Position numbers and translations under genes: made by a program | DNA from: Gnetum montanum | Taxonomy: Eukaryota; Streptophyta; Gnetopsida; Gnetales; Gnetaceae | Reading direction: 5' to 3' | Assembly (NCBI GenBank): GCA_015680685.1 | Contig: MNCI01016273.1 | Span: 1,013,470 to 1,077,469 of the forward strand | DNA: 64,000 nucleotides | The notes under the pieces: generated by a model | Seen by the model: only the letters and a program-made list of their open reading frames with translations | The model's database searches: none | What the model was told of the DNA's origin: nothing | Shown: piece after piece, positions 23,720-36,399 of the stretch | Layout of the letters: the number at the start of each line of letters is the position of its first letter | Numbering within the stretch: the first letter of the stretch is position 1

Positions 23720-25200
23720 AAAAAATAGAAGAAGTTTTAACATGAAATTGGGACCCTTAGAGAGCCAGAAAAGTCATGAACATGATGAAATACATGAAGA
23801 GGGCTTAGATGGTTTAAAAAATTTGGGATTAAGATTTTCTTGGAAAAAATGCCATTAAGGAGCACATCGTTGGATGCAACTGATGGGAAATGTAGGAGTT
23901 TTGATTGTACAAATGCCTAATGATAAGGAAATTAACTAGTCCAACTAAGAGAAATGCAAGTGACTCTTCTCCATAGTAGGCTCATGTCCTTTTTGCCCTT
24001 GCATATCCTTAAACTAAGGAGTTCATGGATCCTAGGTTTGATTAATGGTTATGGAAAGTGAAGGACCTAATTTAGAAGAATCTATTTAAGAATTTTAACA
24101 CATCATATTAAGACATTGAACATGACATGAAAAATTGGTAGTGAGGTGAATAATGAAAAGCATTGATGAATGAGAGAGTGTGGAATGAAGTTCTGAATCG
24201 ATTTTGTAGTTAAATAACTTGATAACATTCATCCTTAGTCCAAATCAAAACCAACCACTTTTAGTAACTTCACATTAACACTCTAAGATTACTCCACCTC
24301 CTCGAGACATAAGAATGCTCCCATAGGTTAATTTCCATTCCTTATTGAGAAGAAAAGAGAAGCAGGAACTGAGAAAGGGCCTTAGTTGGAGGGGACCTTC
24401 AAGCATGGGTAACATATCTTTCTAGTTCCATAAGCAGTGCTTGTAGGACTATTATTTTGTCTAAGGGATGTGCTTTGAATTCCCATAATTTTTTTGTTGT
24501 GTTTTTTTCTGAATTTTATTTTTTTATAGATTTTTGGATGGAAACCATACCATGCAAAGACTTAACTTCCTATTATTGGTTGATAGCAAAATAGTAAGAA
24601 ATTCAGGAAAATACTCAAGCATTCAAGAGAGTAGGAAAGGACAAAGAGTATCAAGTCCCTTTAAATTCACACCCTTAGCAATCCATTTGAATCCTTTTCA
24701 TATTTGAAAACTACCAATATCACAAGTTCATTAAATTTCTTATTAAATAAGGGAACTTCACATTTCCAAAATAAGGAAGACCATAGAATTTTGTGGATGG
24801 ATGGATGATGTGGACTCACTACTTGTTCCATGAAAAAGAAACTTTATCTTAGTTATTAACATCAAAATTCAAAGGGAGAAATTAGACAATAGTAATCAGA
24901 AACATTAAGCACAAATCACCATTAGCAAACAATTATAACATTATTGTGTCTTATTGGCAATAAAGAAAAACAAAGAAATTTTATTAGAAAACATAAGAAA
25001 AACACATACATGAAAATAAGGTAAAATATAAAATAAATTGCAAAATATCCAAGAAAGATAAAACATACTAATGATGCTATAAAATAAAAAATGATGTAAA
25101 ACAAAAAGTGTAAAAACAAAAATTTGTAAAACAAAAAATTATAAAAAAAATGTAAAATAAAAAGGTATAAAAATTGAGGAGCCACTTAATTGATTAGCAT
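23720..25200 (-). other. Untranslated region downstream of integrase in B
   Basis: No gene. It is homologous to 49250-50400 in D and 13080-14230 in A. The pol end (25075-25175) is a degenerate tandem run of gtaaaacaaaaa-like units. A predicted 87-residue Phe/Leu-rich minus-strand ORF at 24922-25185 comes only from this A-rich run read in reverse and is not a gene. Confidence 0.55.
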
Positions 25201-25229
25201 GGATGACCATCTCCTCCATGACTAATTTC

Positions 25230-26600
25230 AAAGGAGGAGATCTAAAAAATTGATTGTGGATGTCCATCCAAGGAGGTACTACTAACACTGGCTTTACATA
25301 GGCTCATGGAAAGGTTTGACTTGTTACATGTTGACAAGTAGGTTCTTGTTTGGGCTCTTAGGTTTGTAGATCAACATGGCCCTAGAAGAAAAGGTTTCAT
25401 AAATGATGTAAGGCCCTTCCTACAATGTTTGGAACTTAGTTGTTTAAGGTGCATGTATGGGGTTTGAGCAAAGGACCTTATCTCCTAGTTGGAATTTTAC
25501 TTTCCTTATTTTGAGGGCATGGCATCTTTTATTGAATGATTTATGCATTTTATTTAAGGATAGGACTACCAATCAGTTCTCATCTAGCATGTTAATGTTG
25601 ATTAATCTTTATTTTTGTGCTAGGGTAAGGTTAAGCTCAAGTTTATAGGCTATTAAAAGTGGATGAAGCTTGGATAGGGTTGGAAGAGCTAGAAGTTTTC
25701 TATACATCATATCATAGAGAGAATAGCCTATAGGGAGTTTCCATGTGGAGCAGTAGGCCTAACGGGCATCATTAAGTTTCATGCTATAGTCTCTTCTATA
25801 TTTGATAATTGTTTTGATGAAGATTTTAGTGATTTCCCTATTGGTAACCTTATTTTTAATGTTGTCTTGGGGGTGGTATTCTTAATTTATGTTCTACCCA
25901 TAAATGTTGCATTTGAATTCGAAAGGTGATGCCTATAAAGTGAGTATTGTTATAAAAAATTAGTGCATGTGGTATCCCAAACCTATTTACAAGATTTTGG
26001 TGTACAAACTGAGTAGTTGTAGAAGATGTATAATTAGTGATGGCTACTATTTCTACCCATTTTGTACAATAGTTAAAATCAACTATGATCTATACCTTTC
26101 CTTTTAACATTGGTGTGATGGGATCCATGAAATTAATGTCCTAGATGTTGAAGGGTTCAATTAGCTAGATTCATTACTTGAGATCCCTTCATTCATGTGG
26201 TCATTCCACCATCATGTTAATAGTAATTACAAGAGAAAATTATTTGGTGAGCATCCCTGAAGAGTGTTGGCCTATAATACCCTATCATTAGGATCATAAT
26301 GGCTATGCATCTCCTCAAATAGTGATCCCCCATAGAGCCTTCATGAGCGTCTTAGACAATGTACATTTTGTTAACATTAGTAACACAAAAATGAACTAGG
26401 CCATCAATGCACATCTTTTAAAGGTTTCTATTAATCTCCATGAATCATTAGGCTTGATGAAGAAATTATTTTTTCTTCCTATGATCCAACTCTTATGGCA
26501 TTTCTTGAGTGAGAAGATAAGTGAGGGTGCCACTGTACCATGTAGGTTCATTGTGCACTTGTTCATTTATTACACTTGCAAAAAAAAGTTCATTAGGAAA
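25230..26600 (-). pseudogene. Integrase of element B, decayed
   Basis: Minus-strand homologue of D's integrase (50534-51660). Nucleotide landmarks match D throughout: the G-D-K-V-L-type end near 25470, the LPTGYSPYQ-like block near 25700 and the N-terminal zinc-binding segment near 26300. It is broken in all frames; no long ORF remains on the coding strand. It would have joined element cDNA to the genome. Confidence 0.6.
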
Positions 26601-28135
26601 CTAATTAGAAAGTGGACTCTTCTCATTTTTATTATTTCATCATAAATAAGATAAGTGGTTAGCAACCATTTTCTTAGTTTCCTTTCAAACTATCATCATG
26701 AGATTGAATTCTTACAAGATTACAAACCACCATATGACATGAGGGCTCATTATTTGTTTATTTAGGAGAAAGTAGATTGCACTATGATCTATATGCACAA
26801 ACATCTTATACCCAAGTATGCAGTGCCTAAATTTTTCCAATTCATACACCACCACTGCCAATTCATTCTCCATTATGATGTAGTTCAGTTGTGTACCCAT
26901 AATACTTCAGCTTATGCAGTGGATGTAGTATGGATGTTTCTAATCATCCAACTACATGCACATAGCTCCTAAGGCATAGTTCAATGCATCCATCATAATG
27001 TGAAATGATTTGGACCAATTAGAGTTTTTACAAGATTCTACTTAAGGTGGAATGCCTTTTCACATTCCTTGATCCATATGAACAGGGCATCTTTCTTTGT
27101 TATCTCCACCAACGATTTAGTGATCTTTGAAAAATTCTCAATGAATCATTGGTAGTAGCTAATGTGGCCAAGGAATTATTAGACATTTTTGATAGTTTTT
27201 AGTTGGTGAGTTATTCCTTGGATGATCATTATTTTTTCAAGGTTCACCTTAATCTCTTCTTGTGAGATTCTATGCCTCAATACAATACTCTCCTGGACCA
27301 TCATATGATTCTTTTGCCAATTTAGCTAAAGGTTGGTCTCTATACACCTTTTTAGCACTTGCTCAAGGTGGTCCAAGGCTTTCTCAAATGTAGCATCATA
27401 CGTGGAGAAGTCATCCATGAAGACTTGCATCCTACTATGAATTTGCTATTAAAAAATGCTAAGGACAAGGCATTGGAAGGTTACAAGAGAATTACATAAA
27501 CTAAATGGCATCTTTTTGTATGCAAAAGTCTCCTAGGGCCTTGTAAATGTGGTTTTGGCTTAGTTCTTAGGTACAATATGAATTTGGTTATAGCCACTAT
27601 AACCATCTAGAAATCTATAGAAGTAATGCCTAGAGATAGTGTCCAACACTTAGTCCACAAATAGCGACAACATATGATCTTCATAGGTCACCATGTTCAA
27701 TATCATAAAGTTAATATAGATCCTCCACTTGTTACCTTTCTTTGGCATGATCACAAGTGGACTAACCCACTCACTATCCATAATGGGATAGATAAACCTT
27801 ACCTTGAGGAGTTGTTCAACCTCCTTTTTCATGATCAGTTTCAATTTGGGATTTCTCTATCACTATAATTACCTCTTTGGATTTATGGAAGGATCACTAT
27901 AGATGCAATGTTGGCATATCTTAGGATTAATCCTAGTGAGTTTAGGATATGACCAAGCAAAGGCTATTGGCCATTTGTTAACCAATTTCAACAAATTTTC
28001 TTTCTGTTTAGGAGCAAGGTTGGCACTGATTATGACTAGCTTACCATTTTTTATAAAAGAATTTTTCATGCCAGTAGGTAGAGTTTTCAACTTTAGGGAC
28101 TCATATTTGATAGTTTTAGAGATTTCCAACTTTCC
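26600..28135 (-). pseudogene. Reverse transcriptase and RNase H of element B, decayed
   Basis: Minus strand. RT begins near 28129 with an LVNKWPIAFAWSYP segment followed by KICQHCIY. It continues at 27844-27650 with KKEVEQLLKVRFIYPI, SEWVSPLVIMPKKGNKWR and a decayed IDFRxLN block. The palm motifs in the YSGYNQI and FGLCNA region are readable only in pieces. RNase H is clear at 26900-26712 (LNYIIMENELAVVVYELEKFRHCILGYK, with the catalytic-Glu block altered, then HIDHSAI retaining its Asp). The order matches D and E. Confidence 0.65.
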
Positions 28136-28459
28136 CTAATAAGTATCATCAGGTTCATCATCAAAGAGTTGGTAATGAACTTGCTCCAATTCATCCATGC
28201 ATTCAGCATAGGTACTTGTTAAGCTCTCAGTTGGTTCTATGCCAAGTGTGCTACTTTTAGAATCAATTCTCAGCCATTTGGTTCCCTCCTATTTTTTGGT
28301 TACTATGTATAGGTGCCTTTGAATTTCTATCTCATTTGGATACTATCTGCATGTTGGGATCGATGTACATTTTATGGCCCATAGTTTCTGCACATAGCTG
28401 CATCCTGTATCACTATACTTGATGTATGAAACTCTATTTTTGTATATCATTTCTAAATG

Positions 28460-28960
28460 CATTTTCCTTGGAGATCTCCAAGGAAAGGTCTCTAATGCCC
28501 AATCATGCATCAATAGTAATTAGCCAAGTCCTTCCTATGATGATTGGAAAGTTCCCCTTGCAATTATCAACTTGGATCACTAGGAAGTTGACAGGATAAG
28601 ACCACCCATAGATGGTGGTTATAATGTACTCCACTAGTCCTAAGGAAATAATGATGAATTGGTTTGCCAACTTAAGACAAATGTTACTCTTCTTGAGTAG
28701 AGGTAGGTTCTAGGCTTTATACATCTGATGAGAAATTAGATTTATACTAGAACTTGAGTCAAGAAGACCCTTGTATAGCTCATTTTTAGTGATTTGCAAA
28801 TAGATTAAGGAACTTCCAAGATTAAATATTTTCCTAGGAAGGTGGCTAGCCTTTATCTAATCAATTACTACATGGGTTAGCATGATGGTATGCACTTTGG
28901 AAGATGTTTGGTTTGAAGGGGACTCAAATGGAGTAGATGTAGAGGATGAGAGAGAAGAAA
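28460..28960 (-). pseudogene. Retropepsin-type protease of element B, decayed
   Basis: Read on the minus strand the order is NELYKGLLDSSSSINLIS, KSNICLKLANQ, GLVEYIITTIYGWSYPVNF and IIIGRTWL. This is the retropepsin pattern: an active-site Asp loop, here Asp-Ser-Ser in place of Asp-Thr/Ser-Gly, and the later I-x-G-R box. Very similar segments occur in D (54300-53665) and E (60600-60990). The protease would cut Gag-Pol during particle maturation. Confidence 0.6.
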
Positions 28961-31280
28961 GGCTATTAGCTACATAAGTTTATGAGGGATTTATAGGACT
29001 ATTGTCTTGAAAGAATGATCATTTTTGAGATTTGGTTTCTAAACAACTTAGCTAAGAAGCTAACTAGAATCTTGCCCTACATTGATGGAGCAAGTGGTAA
29101 TTAAGTTGAGGATAGAGGAACATGTGTAGAACGATGAGGAGGGTAAAGAGGAAATGGGGATTCCCCTCTTGAAGATGAAGATTAAGCTATGTAGTACTTA
29201 GGAGCATAGTAGTGATGCTGGAATGAAGGATTATTGGAATTTTCATGCAAAGAAATGCATTGTTGAATATAGTACCCATATGGATCAAGTTGCCAGAAAG
29301 GGTATTATTACCTTGGTGGTGGAAACCCCCATGACTATGGATGCTACCACTAATGATACTACTCATAAGGTTGTGGTGAAGCTTTAGTTGAATAATAAGC
29401 ATGTTGTTAGTAGAACTACCTTGGATTGCCTTGTGGATAAGGCAATATACTAGGTGCTTGCCTTCTTTCTAGGATTTAGAGCATACACCCCAGAATTTTG
29501 TAAGTGTGACACAATGGGCTAGCATCCCTTAGGATTTTTGTATTGGTAGATGTCACATCCATCATCATCATCATCTATTTTATACTCAACCTTCTTGATT
29601 GCAATAGCCTTGTCCTTATCTTTTTGATAGACACATTCAGCTTCATTCCTTCTCCTGCGATGATGATCACTAATTTTCTCTTTGGATGCCTATGCTATTT
29701 TTAGAGTGGTTTGGAACTTTTCATCTAAAGAGTCCCACATTTTTTCTACCTTAGCTAAAATTTCAAAGATAGATTTCTGAATTGATAAAATATTTTGTTG
29801 CACCACCTCCACCTCATCAAGTGATGCCTCCTTCTCATTGTCACAAATTTGGACTTCCCTTTTTCTGATGGAAGGATCTTGGTTGTACTCTTTAGCACTT
29901 TTCCTTTTCCTCAACTCTTCTTCTTCTTTGGAAACCTACTCTATTAGCTTTTGAATCTAATGACCCTTAATTCTAAAAGTCTCCCTTGGGTATAGATCCC
30001 AATAATTCTTTGTGTTTCTATGTAGATCCCATCTATGATATGGTGAAGTTTCTCCCTTTGAGAATAACCATGGCCAGGACATTGGTGCAAAAGGGAATAG
30101 TACCTATCTATGGTTGCATCCAAGGATTCATGTGTTTCTTGTTTTCCACCTTGAATTTTCTTTCCTAGCTTGGACACTTGGGAGTATGTTTGATACTTGT
30201 CATTAAAGAGCTCAAGCATCATACTCCATATATGGATTAATTTCAGCTCCAAAGGCTGGTACCAACTTTCAACTTCTTTTATGAGTGTTCATGGGAATAG
30301 TTATAATTTTTTTCATTCATTCTCCAAGTTTTCTAAGGAATAGGCATCATGAAAGGCTTGAAGATGGTTCTTTGGATCTAAGTTGTAAGCTCCTTTGAAC
30401 TTGAAAATATTATTCATATCCAACTACTTGATTTTGCTATCTTTCACATGCCTTGTTGGAATTCTCACTACCTCTATGATATTCAGCATGTTTCAAGTTG
30501 CAAGTAAAGGCTCATCATAGTCATAGCCTCTATGATTACCATAATGCTTATGTTGTCTTCTACTATTCCTTATTTTGTGGTGGTGACCTCCCTTGATTTC
30601 CCATGCCCCTGATCTCAACTAACTTGATGTGCCCTATGATCATCTCTATTCGACCAATCATCTCCATCATAGTTACATCCTTTACAAATTTGGATGGAGC
30701 TAGAGGAGCAAGAAGAAAATGATGAAGGCAAAGAGGAAGAAGGACTAACATCATGGTGCCTACCACTTTCTCTTTGATAGTTGTAGCCACGATCATCATC
30801 ATGATGCCTACCCTCATCCCTACCATGAATCCCACATTTGGATCCTCCATGATCATGGGATGCATTGTTGCTTATACCATGATTATTTACAATGGACTAT
30901 AAGTTTTGTTTTAAGCCTCCTTCATTGAAACCAAGGGGAGGAGAGTCAATGAAATAAGAATTCCTAGAGAAGGGATCCATGGAATCATGGTTCTACATAA
31001 CATATTTAGCATAGAGCCCTTGGATGTCCAACTTCATAAGAGTTTGTTAGAGTATCATAGGAACTGGTCGATCGTACGACAATAAAATGTTGACCTCCAT
31101 GTTCCTCCATCACATCTATTCATCCTAGTGTAGGACAAAGCTTAAGTTAGGCACATATTCATCAGGATGAGTATATATTAGTCAACATTATTAGGATACT
31201 AGTTGATTTGATCGTTCATTCCTTTCATTAGATGCATGCTCAAATTTTGGTGGAGAATCATCCCTATGAGAAGAAGACAT
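28960..31280 (-). pseudogene. gag of element B, decayed
   Basis: Minus strand. The best pieces are 30252-29944 (FNDKYQTYSQV, LDATIDRYYSLLHQCPGHGY, LHHIIDGIY, GIYTQGRL), the gag core found also in D, and 29914-29690 (basic RKRK start, then a hydrophilic helix with KVEKMWDSLDEKF). The 100-residue Met-rich ORF at 30563-30865 is in another frame and not credible. No zinc knuckle was found. Confidence 0.65.
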
Positions 31281-31410
31281 TTTGTATTAAAGGAAAATAA
31301 TAGTGTGCTTCTTAAAATTATTATTATTATTTGAATGATTATGGCTTAAAGATTTGATCCAATGATGTTGAATAATTTTCACTAAGTCCTAGATAGCACA
31401 CGTAGCTAAC

Positions 31411-31434
31411 TAAAGTCCCCAGAAATGGTGCTAA
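31411..31434 (-). promoter_or_regulatory. Primer-binding site of element B
   Basis: Sense reading TTAGCACCATTTCTGGGGAC directly inside the LTR. It is a decayed form of the TTGGCACCATTGCTGGGGAC found in D. Confidence 0.7.
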
Positions 31435-32255
31435 TGATGAGTAGTGAGTATACCTTACTTCCAACCTTATGAATAACTAGTGTTCACTTAGTGATATGGT
31501 AAAATTCTAAAGACTTTTGTTTTATAAGTACATTGGTTCTAGGAGGTGAAACTAATTGTTGCAATTGTTGTCTTCCTAGTTCCACTTGTGACATGCAAAA
31601 GGTATGGTTAAGTGTAACTTAGGCATATGATTTTTATCATTTTACCTTCTATGTTTTAAGTCACCTAATGAAAAAGAATAAAGAATAAGGTAAATTCAAT
31701 GTTTAAATGATCTAATAACTAGCTATCACTTAAATTGAACACTTTATAACACTACTGAGTTACCAAATGTTAAGCGTTACTAGGATTACCAAGTACCCAA
31801 TGTATGCTTGAAGTGGTCATACTTATGTATGCTATTAAATCGATATTAATTAATTAATTAAAAACATTAAAAAAAATTTCATGAATAATAAACACTTAAG
31901 TAAATAATTAATCTAGTCCAAGTGGTGCAAGGTTTATCAAAAAAGCTCATCTTTATTATTGTCCACACTAAAGTGATCAAGTATAACAATGCTTGAATAA
32001 AGATCTATACTCTTTAACTCCTACTATAGGCACTCAGAAAATATTCTAACTCTCAAATGAAAAAACTGTAAGAACTTCCCTATAACTATGAAAAGATTGT
32101 CATAAATACAGTAGGTAGGTGCACATTTATAGGTGGAAATAGGATGCTCCATCAATGGGTACACATCAATAGGTCAAACCCTACATCAATGAGATCACCT
32201 CAACAAGATCCCATTGATGGGATTGCGTTGATGGCATCTTGTCAACACGGTCCAA
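31435..32255 (-). repeat. 5' LTR of element B
   Basis: Starts tgatgagtagtgagtatacc and pairs with 19358-20180. Its sense-strand TATAAAT lies at 32131-32125. Above it is a block of CATCAATGG / CCATTGATGG motifs (32148-32235). The outer end is not certain; similarity to the left LTR ends near 32219. Confidence 0.75.
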
Positions 32256-32368
32256 CTATCGAACTGATCAATTTAGAAAAACCAAAAAATTTTCAAAAAA
32301 TGTTTCAAATTCTAGAAGTGCCATAAAATATCTCTAAAATCCAAAGGAAATCTAAGAATTCCAAAAAA

Positions 32369-32640
32369 ATGTATATTTTATCTAGGCATCTTTAAAGGCT
32401 AGGTCTTGGTCATCCTCATTATTGATAGGAATCATAAGGTCTTGGAATAACCTCACTACTATCACCAGATTATCCATTAAATTATTTTAATGTCAAAGAA
32501 TATCCCAAATTTATTCGACAAAATCCAAAGAATGTATATTTTAACCAAGCATCTCTCAAGGCTAGGTCTTGGTTATCCTCACTACCAAAGGGACTCACCG
32601 ATAGTTCTTGGAATAACCTCACTACCATCATCAGAAGGAT
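32369..32640. repeat. Tandem duplication with period of about 163 bp
   Basis: Two successive copies of about 110 bp begin at about 32369 and 32532. Each reads atgtatattttaa/tctaggcatct, aaggctaggtcttggt-atcctcact, and then cttggaataacctcactacca/tatcac/t. No gene is seen in or around them (32256-32987 has no other recognised feature). Confidence 0.75.
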
Positions 32641-32987
32641 AGGCCTTGACTATGCTTCACCACAACTTTGATTCTAGTGAACCAATGGTCAAAACCTATG
32701 TTTTTAAATGTCTTGGACACACAGGTACTCTTAGATTTTAGGTTTAACATCATCCTAATGTACTTAACAAAGTTGATTTAGATAAAATTTAATTATAATT
32801 AAAAATGAGCTCCAAATTCTAGTTTAATGAAAAAAAGTAGAAAGGGATATATTTTTGGTAAGATGAGAATTAGAAATTACTTCATTAATAGAGTGGTATA
32901 TATCACATGTGCATAATAAAAATAAAAGATGCATAATTAAATGTGCATAATAAAGTATAAATATGTATAATTAAATGCTTGTAAAGG

Positions 32988-32992
32988 CATAA
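32988..32992. repeat. Target-site duplication of element R, left copy (CATAA)
   Basis: CATAA directly before the 5' LTR equals CATAA directly after the 3' LTR (45767-45771). It shows that 32993-45766 entered as one integration event. Confidence 0.92.
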
Positions 32993-33577
32993 TGTTGGCA
33001 CATTTTGGCTATTTCATGGAATAGGTTGGCATGATAAAATTGGTTAAGAGTTTTTGGAGAAGTGAAAAAAAAAAGTTTAGTTTGAGAGGAAAAGGAATAA
33101 GTTAACAACAACATTATTTTATTTTAAGAAAAATAATATAGGAGCACCATTCCTATAGTAAGCTTATATAAATATATTATGATACACTGGGCTTTACAGA
33201 TCAATATCCTGATAATCTCAATGCCTACTTTCCATCTCTATCATAACTAACCAAAGTCTAGTGGGATTATGGAGGAAGTCCAATTTTTATATGCATCATT
33301 TATATGATATGAATATGTAGCAAATCAAAGAGCATCTCAAGTAAAATTGGTTTTGTATCCATTTCATTTCGAGAAAGCATATCTCTGCAGCAACGCAAAT
33401 TCAGTAGTCTGGTGTAGGGTAAAGTTATTTCTCTTGTGAATCATCTAAAATTTTATGGTTGTAATAGAATCCCATGCTCAGAAGACTGCCACATGGCCAT
33501 CAAGTTTATATCTGAACTGATTAAATAGGAAATTAATGTAAGAGATAAAAGCATGCAGAGGTAAAAAATTGAAATAG

Positions 33578-34085
<508 letters not shown>

Positions 34086-34640
34086 AGTAGTAGGTAACGA
34101 GCAACGATGACCACCATTGCCACTACATCAGCGAGCTCTTGTTCTACACGGTGGTTCAAGATGTACGGCTGAGGCGTGATCACATCATCATCACGCTATC
34201 AAACCCTACTGGCCTTTGTGCTATTTCGTGAATTTCTTGGGCAATACATGGGAGTACATTTTGGTTGTTGCGTTTTGGTATTGTCTCATTGCTTGAACAG
34301 CTTCCCAACGTGCACATTCGAAGGGATATGTACGAAGTTAGGAAACTACTTCCAGAGAAGACTTTGCAATGATGAACCTGTAAACAACCTTACCAAAAAT
34401 AGCAGCAGTGCCCAATGCCAACGCATTCATCTTTGTTGTACCAATCCACTGAGTGAAGAAATAGAGACATGAAGACACAATAAGATAGATACACAACTGA
34501 ATCAGCAGAATTAGGAGATGTTTTAGTTGATGTTGATAAATCAAAGTTGGAGTTTATTCGGAAGAAATCGTCATCTCTAAAGAAAAATACAAAACCAGAA
34601 CGCACGAAATTGAAGTCACAAAAATAAAATTTCAATTTCA
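34086..34640. other. Unidentified host-like segment next to the RUVBL2 fragment, 5' LTR
   Basis: A relatively GC-rich block that recurs at 43590-44130 in the other LTR. Open frames exist on both strands (plus 34176-34472, minus 34338-34544) but I recognise none and they do not agree in frame between the copies. It may be more of the captured locus (intron or a neighbouring gene) or unrelated captured DNA. Confidence 0.4.
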
Positions 34641-35060
34641 CATGGTCCAATGGTAAAAAGATAATTTCAGCAATTTCTCACATGCAATAATGGTATAGAG
34701 CGCTTGTTAAAGACCTAACATTAATTTAATTATCCCAAGTGAATTACTAAGGATTTATACATGATGGGTAATTAAAAATCCTAAAATAAAAATAAAATAA
34801 TAATTGTATGAAGCTCTTATAATATTGAGATCTTGGATTTATTTTTCAAAAATTATTATATAGGTTGTTGCCTATAAAATATTTGTAATATTTACACATG
34901 CTAATGTTAGCATGATTTCCTCCTAACTTTATGTATAAGTTATAACTTCCTAACTAGATTGGCAAGAAATATCTCCTAACTAGTTGGGCAAGTTATAAAT
35001 TCCTTACTTGGGAGAGAGGTTTGCCAAGATATTTTGGGAAAGCTAACTACCTTTTGAACC

Positions 35061-35070
35061 TTATAAAAAG
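35061..35070 (+). promoter_or_regulatory. TATA box of the R LTR (5' copy)
   Basis: ttataaaaag after cttttgaacc, in a stretch conserved in both LTRs (44548 in the other). The following 1.2 kb would be R and U5. A second TATA-like string, cttatataaatata, lies far upstream (33162) and could be LTR-derived or brought in with the host fragment. Confidence 0.55.
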
Positions 35071-36280
35071 GTTTCAAGGATAGGAAGGGAGGACTATGAG
35101 CTCTCCTTGGAGACACACTTTGGGTCTTGGGAAGAGCATTGTAAAGAAGAAATTGTGAAAGATTACTTGTGAGATGACTTGCTAAATACAACATTTCAAG
35201 CTCTTTGTCATAGTCCTGTGAGTTATGCTTATTATTTCTTATTTTGTTTTAATTTTTTAGCTAGTGGTTTAGATAGTATCATGCTTGGAAAGTAATTTTG
35301 GGATTTTCAGATTGCTCTTATTGCTCTTGTTGCATGATAGAAAATTTCTCTTAAAATTTTTCCATAGAAGAGCTTGTGTTTGAAAGCCTTAAGAGCATTT
35401 TAGTAGCAAATTTAATTATTGTGAAATGTATAAGAACTACTATTGAGATCGTTGTAAGAGAGCCTCTACTTGTAGTCAAGCCGTTGAATGATTCAACAGT
35501 CAAGAGGATTCAGAAAATATTTGGTATTTTGATAGGACCAGAATAGCTTCTTTTATCTTTAAAGAAAATCTCCATGGTATTTCAATCAGAAATTGTCAAG
35601 TTTTTTGAAGGTTCTATTGAATGTAATCATTGACATCCATTATCTAGCCAACATAGAGTCTCGTACGTGATAGTTTACGTAGCAAGTTTTTGGTAGCATA
35701 GTAGGATTGTCTTGAAGAAATTGCTTATTTTGAGCCTTGGAAGTTTAAACAATTCGTAGTTATTGAATTTGGGATAGCTTTATTGTGAAGTGTTTACTCG
35801 TGTCATTTTACCTCATTTAAATATTTGAAGTCTTAATACAAATCTTCTTTCTTTTCTGTCTATTTCCATTGAATCTTGCTCTATTTCTAGTTTTCTTGTG
35901 GAACTATCTCTTTCTCTAGGGAAAATTAGAAGTAGATTCGCAGAGTTGTGCTCAAATGTTTTTGCAAAACTTTATTTGTTACAAGTAGGTATTATAAGGA
36001 GCGCGTAGACTAGGCAATTAAACAAAATGGGAATTCTCAACAACTCACAGTACCTGGAAAAGTTGGCTAAATCTCTTTAAGATAAGTCATTTGTAGTTTA
36101 CATACAATGCAATCGTTTCATTTTTCACAACTGCACACTGCAATAGCACACACACATACTCACATTAACTATTGAATCTATTTTAAGGTATCTGGGCCTT
36201 GGTGTTTCCAAAGACTAGCAAGCACCTAAATCTTGTTCGAGGATAGTCGTTGGCTGTCACATCGGTCGCCAACAGTTCTT

Positions 36281-36300
36281 TTGGCACTAGAAGGAGGGCT
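36281..36300 (+). promoter_or_regulatory. Primer-binding site of element R
   Basis: ttggcactagaaggagggct, six bases inside the 5' LTR. From memory it resembles the TTGGCGCTAGAAGGAGGG-type sites of several plant Ty3/gypsy families of the Tat group. The tRNA it pairs with was not determined. Confidence 0.7.
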
Positions 36301-36399
36301 AAAAATTTAGCCTCTAAGTTCATAAGCCTTATAATTTTAGCACATCAACAATTATTTATTACTATAAAGGCTTAAGAAATTAAATACTCTTTTCAGTTC

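Larger units (their letters stand above)
19358..32255 (-). mobile_element. Athila-like element B with gag, pol and ORF3
   Basis: The most complete Athila-like layout here, about 12.9 kb on the minus strand. Sense order: 5' LTR (32255-31435), PBS, gag, protease, RT, RNase H, integrase, untranslated region, internal promoter-like block (23690-23594), ORF3 (23160-20400), 3' LTR (20180-19358). All ORFs have many stops and shifts. The outer end of the right LTR is uncertain and the left LTR lacks its usual CATCA end, so no target duplication could be confirmed. Confidence 0.75.

Noticed and set aside
24922-25185. An 87-residue hydrophobic, Phe/Leu-rich membrane protein
   Set aside because: It is the reverse reading of the A-rich gtaaaacaaaaa units shared by all copies; pure low-complexity artefact.
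30563-30865. Met-rich 100-residue ORF in element B
   Set aside because: It lies out of frame within the decayed gag; the composition is not credible.
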